From Castanea sativa (taxonomy: Eukaryota; Streptophyta; Magnoliopsida; Fagales; Fagaceae), in contig NC_134018.1 of NCBI RefSeq assembly GCF_040712315.1, positions 12,420,835-12,484,834 on the forward strand: a stretch of DNA of 64,000 bases. Reading direction: 5' to 3'. A model generated the notes under the pieces. That model ran no database searches and was not told the origin of the DNA. It was given only the letters and a program-made list of their open reading frames with translations. How positions within the stretch are numbered: position 1 is the stretch's first letter; each line of letters starts with the position of its first letter. The position numbers were made by a program, and so were the translations under genes. Positions 24,388 through 36,600 of this stretch are shown in pieces.

Positions 24388-26286
24388 CCACAAAATAGCC
24401 TCTTTGTTTTCATATTCTTTGGTAAACACTACATTGTTTTGTCAATCACTTCTTTTTTTTTCTTTTTTTTCTACTTGTTCTGTTCTAGACTGTAAATTGT
24501 TGTGTGCATGTCTTTGTCTTTGTCTTTGTTTTTTTCTTGCTTGGATATTCTTTAGTGATTCCATGAGATTTGTCAACTAAACTTACATTGTAAATGGACC
24601 ATGGTTTTACTATCTTAAACAAAGGATGGATGCTATACAGAAATTAGTTCATTCAGTAACAAGAGTTCTTTTGCATGAGTTCAATTTAATGATCATCACT
24701 TATTTACTTTATTGTGGTGATTTTTTGTCATTATATTACTACTTGAGTTGCAATTTAATTATTACAAAAGGCCATATCATTCTGCTCTTGAGGCGAAGGC
24801 ACATACGTAGCATTTGATAATAAAAAACCTTCAAATAGAACCCCTCGTTCGGCCAAAGATCACCCTCTGCCATTGCAGGAATCAGGCTTCTAATTTGCAA
24901 CAAAACAGTTTTCGATCCCCTTCATCGACCCTAATTTCCCCCAGAAGCTTGACTAGAACCACAGGACTCAAATTTGCCATTTTTTGAATAATACTAAAAA
25001 CGAAACAAAATTGATGAATAAAAAATGGATTTAGTAACCCTATGTGAGCATATCAATGGACCACATTGACATATTGTCAAATGTCAATGCATTTCGTTTT
25101 CACTGGGGTCTCCAATATAAATGGACCACTTTGAAGTGGGATTTAGTAACCCTGTGTGAGCCCATCATACAAATGGTCCTAGATATATGCTACTAACTCA
25201 AGGTTAGGGTAGAAAAGAAATTGCCACCTGGTTTATAAGTCTAATATGAACTTTGAATTTCATGTGGAGGTTTATGAAGTCAATGATGCTAGAACTCATT
25301 GATGCCATATGAACTCTATTAGGATTTCTATCTAATACTCCTAGTACGGTGATTTCTCCTTTTTCTACTACACTTTGTTGCACATCTCAAACATTTCTCA
25401 TGATGTTGATTAATCAATTTTTACGTATGTATTGTCTCTGAAATCCCAAGTTTTTTTTTTCAATATAATTCAACAATTACCATGGGAAATGGAGACCTTA
25501 AACCTTGAATGTCTCTATTGAAATATCAAGAGTTTCCAAATTATTGCCAATTTAGCTATAAGATTCTTGAAACTTAAAACAACAAGATTGGATAATTAAA
25601 GTCCCAATCAACCAAAAAAAATGTATAAGGATAAAGTTAAAAATCTAAATCTTGCATCAAAGTCCATATGAAATAATGTTGTTAAAGTATCAAAATCAAT
25701 CCTAGTTAAGGCCTATGCGCAATCCAATTTGTTGTGCAAGCAAAATAATCATAAATTTTAAGTAAGCATGCTTTAAAATACAACTAATCTAGGTTTTGTG
25801 GTTTCTAAAAATACACTAAAACTTGGTTTAGTGGAGTTTATCGGTGTGCCTTTAGTGTTTGAGCCTCAATCCCTCTCCCTTGTGTGTGTGTGGGTGTTTG
25901 CTTCTCAACAACAACAATAAAAAACATTAAAAAAAATTTAGGTTTAGCCTTTAGCAAATATACTGACAAATATCCTATATATTGGATTCATTATAATACA
26001 TGGTTCATATGATAATAAAAATGTAGACGTCAAAGACTTTTCACTAGGTCAAATGATGTTGAAATCCTGCTTTTGCTATCCTCTTATCAACAACTTTAAC
26101 ACCTTGAAGAAAGTGGTGAAGAAAAGTTCCCAAAACAGTCTCACATTATTATAAAAGAGTTGTCGAAGATAATAATGTTCATTTAAGATTTAACTCCTAC
26201 AATTCCACAAAGGTAGAAACTACTCAAACCCTAGAGTTCAAATTAGAAAAAAAACTAGAAGACATATAGAATAACCAAATTGAAAT
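24388..26286. other. Gene-free intergenic DNA
   Basis: The first few hundred bases are probably the former 3' UTR of the interrupted gene. A short direct repeat 'ggatttagtaaccct(a/g)tgtgagc' occurs near 25028 and 25140. No coding region, RNA gene or mobile-element structure is recognised. Confidence 0.6.
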
Positions 26287-27056
26287 TGTAGGGAGGCGGT
26301 TTTATCCTAAGCCCAAAAGATAAAAGGATAAGGCTCAAAGAGTCCAACACAATGAATTTGTAGAGAGTGAGCTTGAAATTAGACTTCAATGAGTTAGACA
26401 ACAATCATACTGGATTAAAAATGGCAAGAAAAACAAAGATAAACAGGTTTTGTGCAAAGTAAATCTTCCTTGGCAATGTCCGAGGAGAATAGCTCTTGTA
26501 TATATATTTCTCTTAAACTTGATTACAATTACAGCTCCTATTTCTACAGTGTCTTCTCTACCGATTCTCAAATGTCCCCTTGTAATGGGGTCTTTCTTCC
26601 TTATATTCTCTTGTTTTTCTTCAACTCCACCTTCCACGTGTAGATCAAGTTGCCTATCTTGATTTTTGTCCCATCAGCACTTCTTGAAATCTTTGGAAAT
26701 AGCTGTAAGGCTGAATATCATTATTCAAGTATCACCTCCACATCAATGCAGCCAAAAAGTTAGCTACAAAGCATTTAATACTATGATAGCAACTTTTTCT
26801 TAGATATATCTTAGCTTCCCTTTGTCCTATTCCCTCCTGATGTTTATCCTTACCAGTAGAACTGCTCGGAGTATTGCCTTTGATGGCAAGTCAATTCTTC
26901 TGACCTTTACTCTGTCAAGCCGAGGAGGCACTTCTTCTCGGACGATCTTCCCAAACCCTTATGACCAGGATCATTGTGTATCTCTTTGCTAACGTTTATC
27001 TATCCTCAGACAAGGCCCACGACATAATATACATTCATGGGCCTTTCATCCCTACA
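26287..27056. mobile_element. Solo LTR, 770 bp
   Basis: Begins TGTAGGGA and ends TCCCTACA, an inverted terminal pair of the TG...CA type. It is flanked by a perfect 5-bp direct repeat GAAAT (26282-26286 and 27057-27061). A TATA-like TATATATATT sits at about 26498. There is no internal coding region and no second LTR nearby, so this is the product of LTR-LTR recombination. Superfamily cannot be told from the LTR alone. Confidence 0.85.
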
Positions 27057-27330
27057 GAAATTATTAAAAAAAAATTATGAATTTACAAAAGTAACTATCT
27101 AAGGTTGGGCTGATGATAATGATGACTTAGTAGCATCTACTAAAAGCATAGTTTGCTTACTCAAGAAAAGCTTATATTCAGTTTGCTGCAAAGTGCAAAT
27201 CATCCATTTGTTCTCCAAATTCTCCTTAGATATATCATGCAACCCAACACTAAAAAAATCCTAATTAAATTGGCTAATCTATTTTCTATGAGTTTAAATT
27301 TCAATTTTTATATACCATGCTCATATAGAT

Positions 27331-27631
27331 TGGCCAAAATGGCCAGATACCACTGTTTTTGAAAATATTTTATAATTTACCACTGTTTCTGAAATATGTA
27401 GGGATCTACCATTAATTGGGTACTCAAGTTTGAGGAACTCGAGTTTTTCCTAGTACTCGAGTTCATGGAACTTGAGTTCCATAAAAAATAACATGAAAAA
27501 TTTAAAGGCTATTTTTTCAAAGAACTCAAGTTTCTAGAACTTGAGTTACACAGGAAATTCGAGTTTTACAAAATCGAGTTTTCAAAAAGGTGATATATTT
27601 TCCCAAACAGTGGTATATGACCATTTTAGCC
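27331..27631. mobile_element. Fold-back Mutator-like MITE, copy 1
   Basis: Left arm TGGCCAAAATGGCCAGATACCACTG is mirrored by the right arm ending CAGTGGTATATGACCATTTTAGCC. A 9-bp direct repeat CATATAGAT / CATATAGGT (one mismatch) flanks it, as for Mutator-like insertions. The core is filled with CTCGAG-type palindromes (ACTCGAGTT, AACTTGAGTT). No coding capacity. Confidence 0.8.
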
Positions 27632-28368
27632 CATATAGGTTAGAAAACTTGTATCAATTGATTATGATGTTTTGTCTTCTTACCACACTTAGGGTCAACA
27701 TCATTCCTCTATTCTATCAACTCTTGATCATGAGAGGTACTAAACTCACACTCAATCTTTCTTTTAAAACGTTTCAAACTTTTGCAAAATTTCAAATAAA
27801 AAAGATATATTCTACGTAAGAAACATGCATGTTAGTAATAATATATTCATGAAATAATAACCAATATTATTCCCTATTGTGGTGACTATAACAAATCGAT
27901 AATAACACAAGGACAAAGTTTAGCTATAAAATTGGTTGTAACTTAAGTTTACAATCGTATTCAATAAAATAAACATTAATGCATATTTTGTAAATCTAAC
28001 CGTTGAATTGTATGTTTTTTATACTCTTAATACACATATCAAATTTTGTATCAATTAGATATTTTTACTCTATGAATTATACAAGATTATATTTTATGCA
28101 TAATTTTATGTTAGAAAAATTAGCAATTTAAATAATTTATTAATGACATAGTTATTAATCATTAATTTTTTAAAACTTTTGCAAGCATTGAAGATATAAG
28201 AAAAACGTATAATCCAATAATAAATTTGTCAAAATTCATCTCTAATAAAAAAATATTGAACAAAATTATTACTTTAATTTACAACCAATTTTACGGTTAA
28301 ATTTTATTCATAACTCAATCAATCGCTCTTGGTTTATATTTATCATTTTTGGAATAAGAATCGTCACC
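27632..28368. other. AT-rich region upstream of the CCA enzyme gene
   Basis: Very AT-rich, no gene. It presumably contains distal promoter sequence of the downstream gene. I cannot place a convincing TATA box. Confidence 0.5.
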
Positions 28369-28410
28369 TTCACCATTCACCGTTCACCATTCACCATTCA
28401 CCATTCACCC
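28369..28410. repeat. Heptamer array (TTCACCA)6 in the CCA-gene promoter
   Basis: Six tandem 7-bp units TTCACC(A/G/C) run without interruption about 160-200 bp upstream of the ATG. It is not the plant telomere heptamer (TTTAGGG/CCCTAAA). Its position fits a core promoter or 5' leader. Confidence 0.9.
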
Positions 28411-28429
28411 CCACGTTTAAAAGTGGTAA

Positions 28430-28567
28430 AAAATTGACTCCTTATCTCAAATCTTGACCATTTTTTTTGCTTTTTCACTCCCACTCACTCTCCTTAATAC
28501 CCTGCACAAACTCCTAATCCCAAACGCAAGGGTTTTTGCCTTTGCATTGCAGAGCCAAGCGATAATA
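28430..28567 (+). other. Open in-frame extension upstream of the CCA-enzyme ATG
   Basis: Between an in-frame TAA (28427-28429) and the ATG at 28568 the frame stays open for 46 codons without any ATG. It encodes hydrophobic, Ser/Thr-containing text with Lys/Arg and no acidic residue after the first few codons (FFAFSLPLTLLNTLHKLL, then PNARVFAFALQSQA). That composition resembles an organelle-targeting presequence. Possible non-AUG starts are TTG 28454 and CTG 28502. It may equally be ordinary 5' UTR. Confidence 0.35.
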
Positions 28568-31500
28568 ATGGCAAATACAAACTCTGCGTCTGCACCAGTG
28601 GTTGAAGAAGTAAAGGAGAGGATTGAACTGACACAGATTGAGCGGAACATCTTCGACAGGCTTCTCGCCACTCTTCGCCATTTTGGCCTCACCAATCGCC
28701 ATCTCCGAGTCGCAGGTGGCTGGGTCCGCGACAAGCTTTTAGGGAAAGAGTGCTACGACATTGATATCGCTCTCGACAACATGTTGGGAAGTGAATTCGT
28801 CGACAAAGTCAGGGACTACTTGTTGTCTACAGGAGAACAAGTCCAAGGTGTCGCTGTTATTCCATGGTACTACTACAAATGTTAATTCAACACTCAAACT
28901 CTTTGTTTTTAATTTTTGAACTTGAACTCTTTTTTTTGGCTATATTTTGGGGTTTCGTGAAGTGGGTTTTGTGGAATTTCATTATTGGCATGTAAATATG
29001 GTGTTCAAACTCTGTTCTAAATGTTTGTACTTGATTGTTTTTTGGCTGTATTTTGGGGTTTCATGAAATGGGTTTTGTGGAATTTCATTTGTGGTATATA
29101 AATATGGTGTGAAGTTCATTCTTTTTTTTTTCTTTTTTTTGGGTGGAAGGTCTTGAAGATTCATTTTGCAACTTTTGAGGATATGGGGCACTGGAAACTT
29201 TTGAAATTGATATGTAAAATTAGACATCCCACCCTATTAACATTCATAAGCTATAGTGGGGGTGTTACAGGCAATGTAAAATTATGTCTTTTATGTTCTA
29301 ATTTTCTCTTTGCTTTCTATAATTTCATATGGGTGCATGTTTCAATTTCATTCCTTCATTCATTCTCTCTTTGCTTTTGCACATTCAATTCTATGTTCTG
29401 CTGCATAGACTTCCTTTATGGATTTCTGTGATACTTGAATAATGTGAATCGAATTAGATAAGTGTCTGTTGTGCTGGTGTGTCCTGAATCCCACATTGGG
29501 TGTTTACCAAGCGTTTCTGGGGTATGGCATACTTGTGGCTAGCACTTTATTGGGTTGTGACAATAACCATATTCATTACCTTGCAAGTGTTAGCCTTTTT
29601 ATTTATTTATTTTATTAAGTGTTTGGTTCCTTTGACTTTGATTTTCAGCAATCCTGAACAGTCTAAACATTTAGAAACAGCAAGGATGCGCCTTTTTGAC
29701 ATGTGGATTGATTTTGTAAACTTACGGTCTGAAGAGTACAGTGATAATAGCCGCATTCCTACAAAGGTATATAGTTTTCACACTTTTTCGTTATGATTTT
29801 CAATGATTATTTGAAATAAATCAAGAAATTGTTTGATATGTTATATTTCTGGTCATTTTTGTTAATTATGTAGCATTTAGTGTGTTTAAGAAAATGCTGT
29901 TCAAAGTTTGCAATAAAAGGTTTTAATGGGTTAATGATGAGGTTGATTTTGCTAATTTCTTTGCCATAACTGGGGCCTTATGTTGTGGGATACTTTCAGT
30001 GGTCATGTTGTGCTTTACTGATGTTCTATCATCTTGTTTTCGTAGTTCTATTTCTTTTAATTTTTGTTTGAAGATAGGCTCTGAATATGTTCTTACTCTT
30101 CTCGTTCTTAATGCTTGGTTGTTTTTGTTCTCATTTCTTCAGCTACATGTGATCTCATGTTGTTTAAGTACAAATCGTAGTTTTCATTCAAATATCAGGA
30201 TAGAAGCTAAACCTTATAGAATCATATGTAGATGATTTTAGGCTTTCCTTGGGGGATGACTTGTGGTTGATATTTTCATTATGAAAGGGGAGAGAGCTGA
30301 GTGAATATATGTAAAATACTGCTTGTGTAAGGTGTTGCTTTATACTAAAATATTTTCAGCTGCAACATTGCGGCTTCTTTTTATTTTTTTATAAAAAAAT
30401 TTCAATTGACACACTCTAGTAGATGATGTCTTTCTGAGAGAGAAAAGGGCCTCTGCTGCTCCTAAAACCTCGCCAAAAAAGTGTCCCCCCCCCCTCCCCC
30501 CCCAACTCTCTTCTTTTCCCATGTTGGGAGCATCTTTTAGCCTTCTAAAACTTTGATCATTTGAAAGAGCAGTTCAAATTCTTCATTGTGGGAGTTAATA
30601 CTTTAAGGGTAAATCGGCTAGTGAGTTTTGCTGATTTCTTTATGACATGATGCTTGTGTAAAATATCCATATGCTCTGCTAGTGTTTCATGACTAATGTC
30701 TTCCTTCTCTCTCTCTGTGCGCGTGTGTTGTGCATACACGTGTTCATGTGCTCACATACATTTATCTGGAAAGAACTGTTGATTACATATAAAAGAACAT
30801 AAGGAAAATTTTCCTATGATTTTTATTGCCCATTGATATGTAAGTGAACTAAAAGTAAACACTTTTTCCACTCTGGGACATCGAATTCCTCTTCTTTTAT
30901 TTGATAAAGGTTACTTATGGCTTATAGCAAAAATTTGGCACAGCAGAAGAGGATGCATACAGAAGGGATTTAACCATCAACAGGTATCTTTCATGGGAAA
31001 TGCATGTCGTCATGATGGGCTAATTATGGTGCTTAGGATGACCTTTTTTTCTGTCTCTCTGTGTGCATACAATTTGTAAGATGATTTGTTATCATTGATT
31101 TGAAATTTTTTTATCTTAATGATTAATTTCATTTGATTCCTCAGCCTGTTCTACAATATTAACACTGATTCAGTTGAAGATTTTACTAAAAGAGGTTAAT
31201 ATAGTTGTCATTTGCTTTTGCCTTTCTTTTCCTGGGCTACTCTGCCCACCATGTTAACTGTAACTTTGGTTTTATGGCCTTTGTTTTGTCATTGCAGGCA
31301 TTGCAGATCTAAAATCTGGAAAGATAGTGACTCCTTTACCTCCGAAGACTACTTTTTTGGATGATCCATTACGAGTTCTTCGAGCCATCCGTTTTGGTAT
31401 TTGTAATTTTATCTTTTATTATTGTCTTTGCCATTTATTTTTTGTGGCAAACTTTTATTGTTGTCTTTTTTTTTTTTTTTTAAATCTTTTAAAAATGTTT

Positions 31501-33499
31501 CTCTGTGAAGTTCCATTAGCTTTATGAATAAATATCCCATATTCCTAACTCTACCTAAGCTTAATATTAACAGTTCCAAACAGTCCTATACCTAAACCAT
31601 TCAGCTCTCTCTATTGGAATAATTTTTCTGATTAATTGTGGGATATGTCTTTCCTTCTAGCCTTGGCCTACACACACTCTCTCTCTCTCTCTCTCTCATA
31701 TTTTTATTTTTTAAATTTTTTATCCTTTCTCTTATGCTTGACTGATATTGCCTTTTGTTTTCCTCCTACGTTGTAGCACATTGATTTTGAACCAAATCAT
31801 GTTTTGTTTGAAAGCCTTGAAGACATTTTTTCTTTTTTTCTTTCCTTTTCACTTTTGTACGTGATAAGAATATAAATGTGTGCTAACAAAAATTTGAAAA
31901 AGTATAATCTTTTTTGATAAATCTTGTAGTTGGCATGCTCATGTGGATAATGGCTCAATAGGGATTTGAGTAAGGTACATGGCAAGAAAGGCAAGAAAAT
32001 GCCTCCCCTAAATTTACTTTAGCTCTTTGGTTGCCCAGTCTTAATGATGCACCTTGTCAATTACATAGGTGTAGATTTGGCCCCTCAACTCACCAATTTG
32101 TTTGTTTGTTTTTTTTTGTTATATATATATTATTTTAATTTTTAAACTTCTATATGCACACTTGCTTTTTGCAACACTATTGTCTCATTTGTGTTCATTT
32201 AGGTGCAAGATTTGGATTCCTATTAGATGAAGAGCTAAAGGAAGCTGCTTCCTGTGATGAAGTGAAAGATGCTCTTGCGGCTAAAATTAGCAGAGAGCGC
32301 ATTGGAGTTGAAGTATGTGCATTATCTTGATACTTAAGTTTCTCTGAACATTGAGTGATATTTGAGAAACAACTCTTAACTTCTTTTATGATGAATGCAC
32401 TGAATAATATTATTGATGACTTCGCCTGTTACCCCTTTTTGCAGATTGATCTCATGCTCTCTGGAAATCAACCAGTTAAAGCAATGACGTATATTTGTGA
32501 TTTGATGTTATTTTGGATTGTCTTCACTCTTCCTCCCAAGTTTGAGCCTGCCAAGTCAGAAGGCTGTGATAGGTATTTGTTAATTTTATGGAATCATATT
32601 TTTCAGGTCTATTTTTGGTAATGTTTTTGGCAAAAAGTACATCTTGGATGAAGTAACATGTTACTACAATAATTGTCAATTTTTACTATAAAATTTCATT
32701 TAGCTTTTAATATGCTTGAAATTTTATAAATGATGGTTGTAAGTGTGAAATTTGAGTATCAATGGACCAAGTGAATAGTAGTCTGAAAACTACCCTTCAC
32801 ATGCATAACTGTGTTATACAAGTCCTATAGTTTTGTATAATTGATGTATTTCTTAATTGTTAATGCTTGTTGTTTCTGCATAACATCTTTAATGTCAATA
32901 CTATAACACCTTTCCTTCATTCTCCTCCTCATTGGACAAGTTGAGACTTGCTAATAGGCGTCCAATATGCAGTCTTAAGCTTAACTTGTAGTGAACACAC
33001 CTATGCTTTTTAACTCCATTAACGCAGCCAGCAAAAAGCTCTTGGAAAAGCAAGATCAAAGATGAAATTATTCCACAAAAAAAGGGTCTGTTTTGATGTG
33101 GGATCTAATCGGCTACCTTCATAGGCTGTTTTAGTGACTAAAAAGACTTACTTTTATGTTTCTTTGCATTAAGAAGTTTCTGGTCAGTTTAAAGTAAGCT
33201 TTCATAGCTGTTATTAATTCTTATTCTTTGCTTACAAAAAAAGGAATTTTCTTGAGACTTAATGTTTAAGGGGTGGTCTGGTGATTTTTAGACTTGCTGG
33301 AATGGGCTTTATAAGAGGCCCATGGTCTGGTGATTTTCCTACTTGGTTCAGAAATTATTTTATTACTTTAATATTAAGGAATTCTAGTCTTTTTTGAAAA
33401 AGGATTGTGGCAGCCTACATAAAGGCCTTCTTGTAATTATCAATTCATATTTCATAGAGAGATTGAGTCCAATAAATTCCTAGCAGCTTGTTTGTTTGT

Positions 33500-33531
<32 letters not shown>

Positions 33532-33615
33532 GTTTTTTGTTTTTTTTATAGCTTTGGCAGTTCTATTGTTTCTTCTTCGTGTGATTGCTTACGGTGTTTT
33601 CTTTTTTCCCTCATT

Positions 33616-33654
<39 letters not shown>

Positions 33655-36600
33655 TTAATTTTTTTACACCAAGCAGCCATCAAATTCTTTAAAGATAAAA
33701 GTACACTCATAGAGTCAAGGTTCTTCATTGGTGTCCAACTTTATCTCGAGCTTTGCATGATTGGTAACTTGAATTTGTTGAGATATATGTATATATATAT
33801 ATATATATTTTTTTATTTTTTGATAGGTAAGAAAAATTATATTCAAGAAAACTGCTAGATGCAAAATAGCATCAGCAAATCAGAAGAACAAAAAGGAAAG
33901 GAAAGCAAAAACATAAAAAACATAAATTACAAAGAAAGAGACTTCATAATGCTAAACCCAGCCCACTGCCAGAGCTCTAATCCTGATCTCGTAGCCCACG
34001 CTCTGGGGTCTAGGCTTCAGAAGCCGATGGAGGTCCAGGTTCCGATAGTGGGACAAGAGGGCTCGAGCTCAAGGGATGAAGAGTCGAGGTCGGTGACTGC
34101 TTGCAGTGATGACCCAGTGACCGGAAAAGCTGTAGAGGCTTCTTGCAGCGCCGATAAAGCTATTATAGACGCCGGCAAGGGTTCGCCTGGGTTCTCGAGC
34201 CCCGGTTCCGAGGTGCCTCATCGGCTTGGGATTTGGGATTTGGGTGTCACTGGGGACTTGATGGTTGGCTTGGATTTGGTAGGGAGTGGGCCGGTGATGA
34301 GAAATGGATTGTTTCCTCGTGTAGACTTGGGTAACGTGTTGGAGGTTGAGTTTGGGGAAGGGGAAACACATGTAGAAGAGGTTGTGGCAGTGGAGAGAAC
34401 GATAATTGTGTGTTGGAATGTGAACCTCTGTCTCATTGGGTTCCTAATGATCTCAAGGTGGGATCGTTGACTCAGGATTCTGTAGAGGGAGCACAGATGA
34501 CTGAGTTTGGTCCACCCTCGGATTGGGTATCCAAGTTGGTGAAAATTTTCTGTAAAATGGTGGGTTTCCCTATTGTGAGACATGAAGCTCAATGTTTGGC
34601 CCTTTTTCGCATCCTGGAACAGGAGTGTCTCAAGGTGAATGACGAAGAGGTGTCTAAAAGACCTGCTAATTCAGGGACAACGAGGCCTTAGGGAGCTTAA
34701 GGGGCTGATTTCTTATGTCAATTATGAGGGTGCCTCTGCTAGGAGTAAGAGCAGAGCTTCTTTGACTGACTTGGGGATTGCTAGTAGTTTTAAATGACAA
34801 TACGACTACTTTCTTGGAATGTAAAGGGGCTTAATAATCCCCGGAAGAGAGAGGTGTGTAAGAACCTTCTAAAAGAGTGGAAGTGCGATTTTGCGTGTCT
34901 TCAAGAAACGAAAGTTTCGTCTATCGATGGGGCATTTGTTCGGAGTTTATGGGGTAGTCCGTTCACTGATTGGGCTGTTTTGGATGCTGTGCAGTCTTCA
35001 GGTGGAGTCTTGCTGATTTGGGATAAGAGGGTTTCTGAGAAGTTGGATGTTATTGTGGGTCAGTTTTCTGTCAGTGTATTATTGAGAGGAGTGGTGGATG
35101 ATTTTGTTTGGGCTTGTACAGGTGTGTATGGACCTAATGACAATGGTCAGCAGTCTAATTTGTGGGGGGAGTTGTCTCAGGTGCGCGCCAGGTGGCCCAT
35201 GGCATGGTGTCTAGTAGGTGATTTTAATATTATCAGATACCCAAGTGAGAGACTTGGCTGTGAGTCTTTCAGCCCTGCTATGTTCGCATTCTCAGATTTC
35301 ATAGAGAATAAGTCTTTAGTTGATTTACCTTTAGAGGGGGCTTCTTTCACTTGGTTTAGAGATTCCTGCCTTCCCTCTATGTCAAGAATTGACAGGGCCT
35401 TGGTTTCTCTTGATTGGGAGGAGCACTTTGAGAACGTATCCCAACGGGTGCTTCCTCGTGTTCTTTCAGACCACTACCCTCTTCTGTTGGAAGCTGGTGT
35501 TGTTCGGCGTGGTCGAAGTGCCTTTAAATTTGAGAACACGTGGTTAAAGGATGAGGGCTTTGTTGATAGAGTTAAGCAGTGGTGGGATGGTTACAGTTTT
35601 GAGGGCTCTCCAAGTTTCATCTTGGCTCAAAAATTGAAGGCTCTGAAAGCAGACTTAAAATAGTGGAACAGGGAGGAGTTTGGTGATTTGGCTTTTTGTA
35701 AGAAGAACAAGCTGACTGAGCTAATGGGGTTAGATGTGAGAGAGGAGCTAGTGGGTCTTTCAAATGAGGATCAAATTCGGCGCCTTCAACTCAAAGGAGA
35801 AATAGAACAATTGGCTTCTTTTGATGAGACTTCCTGGAGGCAAAAGTCTAGAGCCTTATTTGTGAAAGAGGGAGATAATAATACTCGGTTTTTTCATAGA
35901 TTAGCAAACTCCCATAGAAATGCTAATCAAATTAAAAGGATTGAGGTAAATGGTATTCTTTATGAGGATGAGCTTGATGTACGCTCTCAAATAGTCCTCT
36001 TTTATCAAGAGTTGTATAAGGAAACTGAGGTGGGGCGTCCTTCTATGGATGGGTTAGATTTTGCTCGTATTGAAGAGGATGACCGGGTGTCCTTAGAGAA
36101 GGAGTTCACGAAGGAGGAAGTCTTCCAGGTACTAAAGGAGATGGAGGGGGATAAAGCCCCTGGTCCTGACGGCTTCACCATGGCCTTTTTTCAGAAATGT
36201 TGGAGTGTCGTGGAAAGGGATGTAATGGATTTTTTGAAGATTTCCATCGCCACTCTATGTTTGAACGGTCTTTGAATGCTTCGTTCCTCACTTTAATTCC
36301 TAAGAAGTGTAGTGCCGTTAACATTAAAGACTTTCGCCCCATCAGTTTGGTGGGTAGTGTTTATAAGCTGCTTTCCAAGGTGTTGGCTAATAGGATGAGG
36401 ATGGTTTTGGATAATCTCATATCTGAGACTCAAAATTCGTTTGTTGGTGGAAGGCAGATTCTGGATTCAGTGCTTGTTGCAAATGAATGCTTGGATAGTA
36501 GGTTGAAGAGCAGAATTCCAGGTGTGGTTTGCAAGCTGGATATTGAGAAAGCTTATGATCATGTGAACTGGGAGGCCCTGTTTTATTTGTTGGGCTGGAT

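Noticed and set aside
28369..28410. Interstitial telomeric repeat
   Set aside because: The heptamer is TTCACCA, not TTTAGGG/CCCTAAA.
28454..28567. An upstream methionine start for the CCA enzyme
   Set aside because: The codon at 28454 is TTG and no ATG occurs in the open upstream frame; kept only as a possible non-AUG extension.
33809..33950. Twin-priming inversion at the 5' end of LINE-A
   Set aside because: The inverted piece continues on the far side of LINE-A at 38558 and the target duplication separates it, so it is an older LINE into which LINE-A inserted.
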